From: an uncultured Verrucomicrobiota bacterium
GTDB lineage: Bacteria > Verrucomicrobiota > Verrucomicrobiia > Limisphaerales > SXTU01
Length of the DNA: 26,488 bases
Assembly (NCBI GenBank): GCA_903863315.1
Contig: CAIPBN010000654.1
Location: 1 to 26,488 of the forward strand
Direction: 5' to 3'
Below, in pieces: positions 1-6,932 of the stretch. The notes under the pieces were generated by a model. The model ran no database searches, was not told where the DNA came from, and saw nothing but the letters and a program-made list of their open reading frames with translations. The position numbers and the translations under genes were made by a program. Numbering within the stretch: position 1 is the first letter of the stretch; every line of letters starts with the position of its first letter.

Positions 1-207
1 GGCATCAAGGAAAAGGTGCTCGCGGCCGCGCGCGCTGGCATCAAGCAGATCCTCCTGCCCGAACACAATCGCAAGGACTGGGCGGAAGTGCCGCCGGAAG
101 TGCGTGCCAAGATCACGGTTCACTTCGTCCGCCGCATCAGTGAACTCCTGCCCTTGGCGTTGGTGGAAGCGAAAGTGCCGAAGCCCAGGAAAGGCGGCAC
201 CAAGTGA
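1..207 (+). CDS. lon: Lon protease, C-terminal fragment
   Basis: Only the last 68 codons lie in the window; the reading frame is open from base 1 to the TGA at 205-207. The fragment reads GIKEKVLAAARAGIK, then ILLPEHNRKDW, then a stretch ending in RRISELLPLAL. This matches the end of the Lon (S16) proteolytic domain, where GIKEK and the P-E-N-(K/R)-(R/K)-D segment follow the catalytic Lys. Lon is an ATP-dependent cytosolic protease that degrades misfolded and regulatory proteins. The catalytic Ser-Lys dyad and the AAA+ module lie upstream, outside the window. The tail after the domain (KVPKPRKGGTK) is short and basic. The stop codon overlaps the GTG of the next gene, so the two are probably co-transcribed. 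Confidence 0.9.
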   Translation, partial: GIKEKVLAAARAGIKQILLPEHNRKDWAEVPPEVRAKITVHFVRRISELLPLALVEAKVPKPRKGGTK

Positions 208-926
208 GTTTGTCCCTGACAGGTCGTTTCGGTGCCGCGCTCGCCTGCCTCGCCATTCTTCCGTCGCTCCTTGCGGCCGATGTCGAAACCCATCGTGCCG
301 AAGGCCAGCGCATTGCCGCCGAGGCCCGATCGCTCGCACCGAAAACCAGCAGCACCAATGCCGCTGTGCTCAAGGTGCGCAATCATCGCGGGGTGCGATC
401 GGAAATCCCGGTGTCGATCCGCACGTCCGTCGGGAACGGCTTGTGGCACACGGACTATGTCAGCGGCGACGGGTTGCTCTATCGTGTGCTTCGTTCACCC
501 CACGCCCCCAGCCAATACCAGACCGGGCGCGTGAACGGAGCCGCACCGCAGCCCGCGATCAACCTGCTCGTGCCCTTTGCGGGTTCGGACTTCTGGCTCG
601 TGGACCTCGGCCTGGATTTTTTCCACTGGCCGGAGCAGCGGCTGCTGAAGAAGGAGCAGCGGCGGGGGGAAGCCTGTTTTGTGTTGGAGAGCGCCACCTT
701 GCGTCCCGCTCCCGGGGGCTATTCCCGCGTGGTGACCTGGCTCGACCAGGACACGCTGGGAATCGTGTGTGCGGAGGCCTACGACACGCGGGGACAACTG
801 ATGAAGGTGTTTGAACCCAAGCGCTTTCAGAAGGTCAACGGCCAGTGGCGGCTCAAGGAGATGGAGATCCGCAACGAGCAGACCGACTCGCGCACCAGCT
901 TGATCTTCGACGTGGAAGTGCAGTGA
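204..926 (+). CDS. Exported LolA-like / outer-membrane lipoprotein-sorting family protein
   Basis: A protein of 240 residues starting at a GTG that overlaps the lon stop codon (GTGA), which implies translational coupling. Residues 1-25 look like a signal peptide: an Arg at residue 8, a hydrophobic core (AALACLAILPSLL) and a small-residue cleavage site near LLA-AD. The mature part has the look of the COG2834/LolA-like fold: alternating beta-strand segments such as DFWLVDLGLDFFHWPEQRLL, then CFVLESATL, then YSRVVTWLDQDTLGIVCAEAYD, and a late QWRLKEMEIRNEQTDSRTSL strand pair. That order is usual in outer membrane lipoprotein-sorting proteins. By family it should act in the periplasm and bind lipid or lipoprotein acyl chains, but the precise role is unknown. 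Signal and overlap are seen directly; the family call comes from sequence pattern alone. Confidence 0.62.
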   Translation: MSLSLTGRFGAALACLAILPSLLAADVETHRAEGQRIAAEARSLAPKTSSTNAAVLKVRNHRGVRSEIPVSIRTSVGNGLWHTDYVSGDGLLYRVLRSPHAPSQYQTGRVNGAAPQPAINLLVPFAGSDFWLVDLGLDFFHWPEQRLLKKEQRRGEACFVLESATLRPAPGGYSRVVTWLDQDTLGIVCAEAYDTRGQLMKVFEPKRFQKVNGQWRLKEMEIRNEQTDSRTSLIFDVEVQ

Positions 927-938
927 GCCCGGGCCGGT

Positions 939-978
939 GGTGTCTCCGGAGATGCGGCGTGAAGGCCGCGACGACACC
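939..978. terminator. Nested hairpin between convergent genes
   Basis: The 66-bp gap between two convergent genes holds an outer arm pair GGTGTC (939-944) / GACACC (973-978) and an inner pair GCGGC (954-958) / GCCGC (965-969) with loop GTGAAG. There is no T-run on either side. It could act as a weak two-way terminator, or be a copy of a GCGGCGTGAA-type intergenic repeat. Confidence 0.4.
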
Positions 979-992
979 TGCAAGACGTTGCC

Positions 993-2213
993 TCAGGCCT
1001 TCTTCACCGGCTTGGCGGGCTTGGTGTCCACCTTGGCGAAGAGGTTGATGAGGGCGATCTGGCTGGCGTTCTGGACGTATTTGTCTTTGAACTTTTCCCG
1101 CGCGCCGTTGCCGCCGCTGCCGTTGGCCACGAAGAGCGGCGAGACCAATCGCTGGCCGTCCGGGTGCAGGTCGAGGTCGGTGGCGGACTGGGCGGAAACG
1201 GTGTGGAAGGGTTCGGGCTTGTCGGCCGGCTTCCAGAACGCGCACACAGTGGCCGCGCTTTGGTGTTCGCCAAAGCCGGCGAGAGTGCCGTCGCTCAGGT
1301 AGCGAAGTCCATTGATCGGGCCGTCGGATTTGACGGTCAGCTTGAGTTCGGTGAGGGCCTTGCCGGTGGTCCAGTCGAACACCAGCACCGCCGGGGTGCC
1401 TGGACAGAACGCATTGCTCTCGGCCTTGCTCAAGCCGCCCGCGGCGAGGCGCTCGCCCTTGGCATCGAAGGCGAAGCAACGCACGCCGCCCACGTCGGCG
1501 ATGAAGTCCTCCTTGCGGGTGTAGAGCAGGCGCGCATCGAGGTCGCGCACCAGTTTCCCGCTGGCGATTTCCCAGTGCTTCGCAACTCCGAACTGATCGC
1601 CGCTCACGAAGCTCTTGCCATCGGGATGCACCGCCAGCGCGTAAATGCCGCCGCAGTGACCGGCCTCTCCAGCCTTGAAGACCCGTTGCCAGACCGGGGT
1701 GGTCAGGGCGGTGCCAAACTCCTTCGCCGGCTTGCCGTCCTTGGTGCTCCAGGCGCGCACCACGCCGTCATCGCCGCCGCTCAGCAGCAGCGCGCCATCG
1801 TTCGATACCGCCAGTGCCCGGGTAATCTGGCGGTCCGCTCCCGTGATGGTGAACAGCGGTTGTGAATCTGGCTTCACGTAGTCCCAAGCGCGGATGTTGC
1901 CCTGGAAGTCAGCCGTGAAGAGCTGTTTTCCTTTCGGGTTGAAGACCAAAGCCGAGACCCAGGTGACGTGTCCGGGCAGCGTGTGCTTCTTCTCGGTCTC
2001 GAGTTCCCAGACGTGAATGATCTTGTCCAAGCCGGCGGCGGCGAGGTGCAAGCCGTCTGGACTGAAGCGGGCGCGGATTAACTGGCGTTCATTCTTGATG
2101 GTCTTGCCGAGGTGGGCCTTGGCGGGATCGAGGACCGTGGCCTTGGGGCCGGCGGGCTTGAGATCGTCCAGCACGTCGGTCGGGTCTTTGGCGGCGGCGA
2201 GCAAGGTGGGCAT
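993..2213 (-). CDS. WD40 repeat beta-propeller protein
   Basis: A protein of 406 residues with at least six recognisable WD40-type units. Each has a (F/V/L)xPDGxxLxxxG core, most followed by a W: FSPDG at about 50-54 with VWE at 68-70, FNPKG at 91-95 with AWD at 109-111, SNDG at 137-140 with AW at 154-155, VHPDG at 195-199 with HWE at 213-215, FDAKG at 249-253, and LHPDG at 349-353. These could close one seven-bladed propeller, presumably a protein-interaction scaffold. No signal peptide is visible, and the start lies 14 bases after the DUF1501 stop, leaving no room for a longer N-terminus. It is the last gene of a three-gene operon with the DUF1501 and DUF1549/DUF1553 genes. WD40 proteins accompany this pair widely in Planctomycetes and Verrucomicrobia, but their role there is not established. 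The tail (AKPVKKA) is basic. Confidence 0.85.
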   Translation of the reverse strand: MPTLLAAAKDPTDVLDDLKPAGPKATVLDPAKAHLGKTIKNERQLIRARFSPDGLHLAAAGLDKIIHVWELETEKKHTLPGHVTWVSALVFNPKGKQLFTADFQGNIRAWDYVKPDSQPLFTITGADRQITRALAVSNDGALLLSGGDDGVVRAWSTKDGKPAKEFGTALTTPVWQRVFKAGEAGHCGGIYALAVHPDGKSFVSGDQFGVAKHWEIASGKLVRDLDARLLYTRKEDFIADVGGVRCFAFDAKGERLAAGGLSKAESNAFCPGTPAVLVFDWTTGKALTELKLTVKSDGPINGLRYLSDGTLAGFGEHQSAATVCAFWKPADKPEPFHTVSAQSATDLDLHPDGQRLVSPLFVANGSGGNGAREKFKDKYVQNASQIALINLFAKVDTKPAKPVKKA

Positions 2214-2227
2214 GGGAGGAAAGCAGT

Positions 2228-3520
2228 TCAGGCCAAGGCTAGTTTGATCGGCTCGCAGTCATCGCGGGCGATGGGCAGGGGCTGGCCGTTGTTCTTGTAT
2301 TCGATCTTCTTCGAGTTGATGCCCAGCGCGCTGAAAATGGTGTGGAAGAGGTGGCCGACGTCGTAGCCTTCACCGTCCACGAAGGCCCCGTTCTTCGTGG
2401 TCTGGCCCACGATGTTGCCGCGCCGGATGCCCGCACCGGCCAGGGCGAGGGACCACGCGTCCGGCCAGTGGTCGCGGCCGAGGCGGGAATTGATGGTGGG
2501 CGTGCGGCCGAACTCGGACATGAGCACGACCAACACGTTGTCGAGCATCGAGCGGTCGGCGAGATCCTGGATGAGCGCGGCGAAGGGCTGGTCAACCTGC
2601 GGCACAAGCTGCTGGGACATGTTGAAGTTGTCGCCGTGCGTGTCCCAGTGGTAGCTGGTGACCTTGATAAACTGCACGCCGGCCTCCAGCAGGACGCGGG
2701 CTTGCAGCAGGTGCCGCCCGAGCGGGTGCGTGCCGTAGCGGGCGATGTCCTTGGCGGGCAGGCGGGAATTATCGAACAGCTCCTTGCGCTTCATCAACTG
2801 CATCGCCATGTCGTAGGACTGCTCGTAGGCGTCCACTTCGGATTCGCGGCGGTCGAGGCGGAAGCGGGCGTTGGCCAGTCGGCGCAGTTCGTTGCGGGCC
2901 GCGTCATCGGCGTCCGAAATGGTGTCAGGCCGTTGGATGTGGATGGGTGGCTTGCCTTCGCCCAACGCGAGCGCACCGTATTTGGCCCCGAGGAAGCCGG
3001 CTTCTTGGTAAATAAAGCCGCCGGAGCCGGGTTTGATCCAGATGTAGGGCGGCAGACCATTGGCTGGTGTGCCGAGCAGCTTCGTCACGGCCGCGCCGAG
3101 GTAGGGGTAGTTCACGCCGCGATTGGCGGGATCACCGCGCTGGATGCGGGCCACGCCGGTGGAGTGGTTCGGATCCTTGGTGCACATCGAGCGCACGACC
3201 GTGAGGTGGTGCATGAGCTTGGCGCTATGCGGCATCAACTCGCTGATGTGGACGCCCGGCACGCTGGTGGGGATGCTGCGGAACGGCCCGCCGAACTCGG
3301 AATCCGGCTTGGGGTCCCAGCTCTCGAACTGGCTCATGCCGCCATCCAGCCAGATGAAAATCACCTGCCGGTTTTGCTTCTTCATCTCCGCCGCGACCGT
3401 CTGCTGCATCAGGCTGGAAAGCCCGCACGCCCCTACGGCGGCGGTGCCGGCCAGGGTGCCCAGCATTTGTCGTCGTGAGAGGGCGTGTTCGGCGGAACCG
3501 CATTCATACCAGCGTTTCAT
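2228..3520 (-). CDS. DUF1501 family protein, probably Tat-exported
   Basis: A protein of 430 residues. The N-terminus has a twin-arginine-like segment SRRQMLG (15-21) followed by a weakly hydrophobic Ala/Gly stretch (TLAGTAAVGACGLSSL), which suggests export by the Tat system after folding. The body shows hallmarks of DUF1501, a branch of the alkaline phosphatase/sulfatase-like superfamily: FIWLDGGMSQFESWDPKP at about 55-72, SYHWDTHGDN near 289-298, SEFGRTP at 335-341, GRDHWPDAWS at 348-357, and a C-terminal HLFHTIFSALGI helix. The Asp and His residues in these motifs are plausible metal ligands, but no substrate is known for the family. It sits 29 bases after the DUF1549/DUF1553 gene and 14 bases before the WD40 gene, a pairing very common in this bacterial group. 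No Shine-Dalgarno sequence is seen before the ATG. Confidence 0.9.
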   Translation of the reverse strand: MKRWYECGSAEHALSRRQMLGTLAGTAAVGACGLSSLMQQTVAAEMKKQNRQVIFIWLDGGMSQFESWDPKPDSEFGGPFRSIPTSVPGVHISELMPHSAKLMHHLTVVRSMCTKDPNHSTGVARIQRGDPANRGVNYPYLGAAVTKLLGTPANGLPPYIWIKPGSGGFIYQEAGFLGAKYGALALGEGKPPIHIQRPDTISDADDAARNELRRLANARFRLDRRESEVDAYEQSYDMAMQLMKRKELFDNSRLPAKDIARYGTHPLGRHLLQARVLLEAGVQFIKVTSYHWDTHGDNFNMSQQLVPQVDQPFAALIQDLADRSMLDNVLVVLMSEFGRTPTINSRLGRDHWPDAWSLALAGAGIRRGNIVGQTTKNGAFVDGEGYDVGHLFHTIFSALGINSKKIEYKNNGQPLPIARDDCEPIKLALA

Positions 3521-3549
3521 GGTGTCAGTGGGGAAAGTGGTGCTGCCGT

Positions 3550-5310
3550 TCAGTGAATCATCCGGAACTCCGCCGAGGCGAGCAGCGCCCAGGCCAGCTC
3601 GCCCAGCGCGGTCTCGGGACGGGAGGTGTTCTTGGCCAGATAGCTCTCCACCTCGGCAATTTCCGCCGGCTCCGGTGGGCGGGTGAGCACGGTGATATAC
3701 AATTCGTCCGCAATCGCGGCGGGGGTTTTGAGCTTGGCCAGCCGCGCCGTGAGGTTGTTGTCGCGCGGTTTTAGCCAGTCCAGCACGAGGCGTTCGTTCA
3801 TCAGGAAGAGCGCGTGGGACATGCTGGGGGCGAATTCGACTTCCGGTTCGCCGGGCGGGTTGGCAAACGTTGCGACGAAGAGGGCCAGCGCGTCCACCAC
3901 GTTGCCGGGCGGCTGCTTGAGCTTGCCGTTCAAGTAAGCCTTCACGTTGAAGCCCTTAGCGGACTTGGTGGCACCGTCTTCCTCGGTGTCGTCTGCGGCT
4001 GCCGGAGCTGCGGCGGCGGGCGTCTCGCTGGGGGTTTTGGGCAGCCAATCCGCTGCGCCCGTGGCCAGCATCGTGGCGCGGGCCACCTGTTCAGCGGAGA
4101 GCGATTTCAGATTGGCGACGCGATAGGTCTCGGGCTTGAGCTGGGCAAGGTCCGCGCCCTTCGGAGCCCGGCTGGCGCGCTGGTAGGTTTCGCTCAAGGC
4201 GATCTCGCGGAGGAGCCATTTTACGTCGAACTTGTGCGCGATGAACTCGCGGGCAAGCTGGTTCAGCAGCTCCGGGTGGGAGGGCGGGTTTTCCTTGTGC
4301 ATCATGTCCAGCGGGTGGACCAGGCCGCGGCCCATGAGCTGGAACCAGAAGCGGTTGACGCTGGTGTGGGCGAAGCGTTCGTTGGCCTCCGAGGCGAGCT
4401 CCTTTGCGAGCAGTGGGCGGCTGCGGAACTTGGGCACGCCGGGGTTGCCGTTCTTCGCGGGCATCACCTCGTATTCCTCGCCTTTGGGGAAGGTGGGCAC
4501 GGGGATTTCCTTGCCGCCGGGGAGGCGCGGGCCGGTGACTTCATTGGTCTTCCGGAACACGGACTTGAACTCGACCCGGTTCGTGGCCACGCCTTCGGCC
4601 AGCAGGGTGACTTTGGCGACCTTGTCCTCTTTCAGGGAGCTTTGGGCCAGAAACGCATAGATGCCGTAGAAGCTGCCCTGAGTGAAGTCATCGACTGTCG
4701 GATGGTCGTGGCACTGCGCGCACTGGAGATTCATGCCGAGGAAGAGGCGGGCGATGTCGTGGGTGGCCTTCTCCTGGTCGAACTTTTCGGCGTCCGCCAG
4801 AAACTTGGCAGCGGGGGTGACCTTGGGGTCGCCTTCGAGGAGAATGAGATCGTGGACGAGCGCGTTCCACGGGCGGTTGGCGGCGAACTGGGCGCGGAGC
4901 CACTCGCGCCACTTGGCTTCGGGCACTTTGCCCCCGCCGCGCCGCTCCAGCAGCATCACCGTGATGGCGTCCTCCATGCGCTGGGGAAATTGCGGGCTGG
5001 CCAGCAGCCGGTCGATGAGCTGGGCGCGCTTCTGCGGGTTCTTGTCCGCCAGAAAGGCGCGCGTCTCGGCGGGCGTCGGGATGCTACCGGTGAAGTCCAG
5101 CCAGGCGCGGCGCAGAAATTCCCCGTCCGAGGCCAGGGGGGCGAGCGTGCCGCCCGCCTTCTGGGCGATGTGGCGGTCAATTTCCGAGGAAAGCGACGCC
5201 GCGGCGCACGTCAACGGAAGCAACAGCAACGCGGCCAGACGAGGCAGAAAGGATGAGCGAGTGGACACGGTTTGTAAGATTGCGAGTTGCCGGACGCCAT
5301 TCCGACGCAT
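3550..5310 (-). CDS. DUF1549 and DUF1553 domain protein with CxxCH motif
   Basis: A protein of 586 residues. A signal peptide lies at about residues 20-38 (FLPRLAALLLLPLTCAAA). DUF1549 (PSCyt2) covers roughly 40-230 and contains FLRRAWLDFTGSIPTP and the signature CAQCHDHP (197-204), which includes a CxxCH that could bind haem c. DUF1553 (PSD1) covers roughly 330-580, with NRFWFQLMGRGLV, then HPELLNQLAREF and SETYQRAS. A low-complexity Ala/Pro/acidic linker of roughly 30 residues lies inside the DUF1553 part. It lacks the N-terminal PSCyt1 cytochrome domain of many family members, which are often 700-1000 residues long. It is first in the operon with the DUF1501 and WD40 genes. A GTG at 5268 (codon 15) is an alternative start that would give a shorter, more typical signal peptide. 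The function of the family is unknown; the envelope location is inferred. Confidence 0.88.
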   Translation of the reverse strand: MRRNGVRQLAILQTVSTRSSFLPRLAALLLLPLTCAAASLSSEIDRHIAQKAGGTLAPLASDGEFLRRAWLDFTGSIPTPAETRAFLADKNPQKRAQLIDRLLASPQFPQRMEDAITVMLLERRGGGKVPEAKWREWLRAQFAANRPWNALVHDLILLEGDPKVTPAAKFLADAEKFDQEKATHDIARLFLGMNLQCAQCHDHPTVDDFTQGSFYGIYAFLAQSSLKEDKVAKVTLLAEGVATNRVEFKSVFRKTNEVTGPRLPGGKEIPVPTFPKGEEYEVMPAKNGNPGVPKFRSRPLLAKELASEANERFAHTSVNRFWFQLMGRGLVHPLDMMHKENPPSHPELLNQLAREFIAHKFDVKWLLREIALSETYQRASRAPKGADLAQLKPETYRVANLKSLSAEQVARATMLATGAADWLPKTPSETPAAAAPAAADDTEEDGATKSAKGFNVKAYLNGKLKQPPGNVVDALALFVATFANPPGEPEVEFAPSMSHALFLMNERLVLDWLKPRDNNLTARLAKLKTPAAIADELYITVLTRPPEPAEIAEVESYLAKNTSRPETALGELAWALLASAEFRMIH

Positions 5311-5364
5311 GGGGGTAGGGTGGTATTGGAAGTAAGTCGGCTCGTCTTGCCCAAGGCGGCTGGC

Positions 5365-6726
5365 TCACCCCACGAGGCGGCTGGCGATCAGCACCAGCAC
5401 CAGTCCCAGCACGGAGACAATGGTTTCCAGCACGGTCCAGGTCTTGAGCGTCTGCTCGACCGTGAGGTTGAAGTATTCCTTCACGAACCAGAACCCTCCG
5501 TCGTTGAGGTGGGAGAGGATGACCGAACCGGCACCCATCGCCACGACCAGCAATTCCTTGTTCACCGGCGAGCTGGCCGCGATGGGGGCCATGATGGCGC
5601 TGGCCAAAGTGATGGCCACCGTTGCCGAACCGACGGCGATGCGGATGGCTGCCGCGACGAGCCAGCCGAGCAGCAACGGCGAGAGCTGCATGGTCTTGGC
5701 CAGGTCGGAAATGGCGTCGTCCACGCCGCTCACGTCCAGCACCTTGCCGAAGCCGCCGCCCGCGCCGACCACAAGGAAGATGGTCGCGCAAGGCCCCACG
5801 CAATCATCCGTGAACTTGAGCAGTTGGGTCCGGTTGAAACCGCATTGCGAGCCGAACGACCACAAGGCCAGCAGCACCGCGAGGAGCATCGCCACCAGCG
5901 GCGAGCCGAGGAAGTCGGCCCATTCGCGAAAGGCGTCCCCCTTGGGCAGCGTCACGTCCGCAATGGTCGCCCCGAGCATCAGCAACACCGGCAGCGTGAT
6001 GGTGAACAGGGTGATGGCGAAGCCGGGCCGCCGCGACCGGGTGGAGTTCTCCTGGCACAGCTTCTCCCCGATGCCGCCGAGCGGCACCTGCATGCGGTGG
6101 GCGATCAGCTTGGCAAACATTGGTCCCGCCACCGCAGCACATGGCAGGCCGATGACGAGCGACCAGACGATGGTCTTGCCCACGTCCGCGCCCACTTTCT
6201 CGATGGCCACCATCGGCCCCGGATGCGGCGGCACCAGCCCGTGGGAGGTGGCCAGACCGGCGATGACTGGAATGCCCAAGTAGAGCAGGGGCAGCTTGGT
6301 TTCTCGCGCCAGCGTGAAGACAATGGGAATCAGCAAAACCACGCCCACGCCGAAAAACACCGGCAGCCCGACGATGAACGAGACGAACATGAGGGTCCAA
6401 TGCAGACGCTTTTCGCCAAAGGCGGCGATGAAGGTCTTGGCCACGACCTCCGCGCCGCCGGACTCCGCCAGCAGCTTGCCCAGCATGGTGCCGAGCCCGA
6501 CGACCACGGCGATGAAGCCCAAGGTGCCGCCCACGCCTTCCTGAAACGCCTTGGCGATGTCGAGCAGGCGCACGCCGGAGCACAGGCCGACGAACAGCGA
6601 GGCCAGCACCAGTGCGATGAAGGCGTTCACTTTCCACCGCGCCACCAGAAAGATGAGCAGCCCCACGGCCAGCGCGGCGCAGGCGAGGAGCGTGGTTTGC
6701 GGGCTCAGTCCGAGCAGCGGGATCAT
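5365..6726 (-). CDS. GntP family gluconate/organic acid:H+ symporter
   Basis: A very hydrophobic protein of 453 residues, the usual length for the GntP family, with about 12-14 membrane segments. Recognisable family stretches are VGGTLGFIAVVVGLGTMLGK, the ESGGAE segment after it, GLVPPHPGPMVAIE (a hallmark of GntP permeases), GAGGGFGKVL, and the late SHLNDGGFWFVKEYFNLTVEQTLKTW region conserved across GntT, GntU and GntP. These proteins import gluconate or related sugar acids (ketogluconates, D-serine in DsdX, fructuronate) across the inner membrane with protons. The substrate cannot be fixed from sequence here, because no gluconate kinase or other catabolic gene is adjacent. It is on the same strand as the DUF operon, 54 bases upstream of it, but a shared transcript is uncertain. 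A terminator-like hairpin separates it from clpC. Confidence 0.9.
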   Translation of the reverse strand: MIPLLGLSPQTTLLACAALAVGLLIFLVARWKVNAFIALVLASLFVGLCSGVRLLDIAKAFQEGVGGTLGFIAVVVGLGTMLGKLLAESGGAEVVAKTFIAAFGEKRLHWTLMFVSFIVGLPVFFGVGVVLLIPIVFTLARETKLPLLYLGIPVIAGLATSHGLVPPHPGPMVAIEKVGADVGKTIVWSLVIGLPCAAVAGPMFAKLIAHRMQVPLGGIGEKLCQENSTRSRRPGFAITLFTITLPVLLMLGATIADVTLPKGDAFREWADFLGSPLVAMLLAVLLALWSFGSQCGFNRTQLLKFTDDCVGPCATIFLVVGAGGGFGKVLDVSGVDDAISDLAKTMQLSPLLLGWLVAAAIRIAVGSATVAITLASAIMAPIAASSPVNKELLVVAMGAGSVILSHLNDGGFWFVKEYFNLTVEQTLKTWTVLETIVSVLGLVLVLIASRLVG

Positions 6727-6880
6727 GCGTTGGTGTTGGATGTTCGAGGAACCCGGTGATTACAGCCCGGCAGGATGGACGAGGCAATGGTGATTCGGGG
6801 AAAAGTCAGGCAAGGGCAGGGCAGGGCGTCGCCGATGCCGTGCGCTTGTGCAAGAACCAGGGCGGCACATTTCCACCAAA

Positions 6881-6915
6881 GCCAAACGCCATCCGGGGTG
6901 TGGATGGCGTTTGGC
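6881..6915 (-). terminator. Strong hairpin downstream of clpC
   Basis: A perfect 14-bp inverted repeat: GCCAAACGCCATCC (6881-6894) pairs with 6902-6915 around a 7-base loop. It starts 17 bases after the clpC stop codon. On the minus strand it is followed by TTTGG, a short T-tract, so it is a plausible intrinsic terminator for clpC. It would also insulate the permease gene downstream. Confidence 0.75.
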
Positions 6916-6932
6916 GCGAGTTGAAGTTTTGG

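Noticed and set aside
2342..5256. Long plus-strand frames opposite the DUF1501 and DUF1549/DUF1553 genes
   Set aside because: The minus-strand products carry clear domain signatures; the plus-strand ones are low-complexity shadow translations.
6881..6915. Operator upstream of the GntP permease gene
   Set aside because: The inverted repeat sits 17 bases after the clpC stop with a short T-tract, which fits a terminator better.
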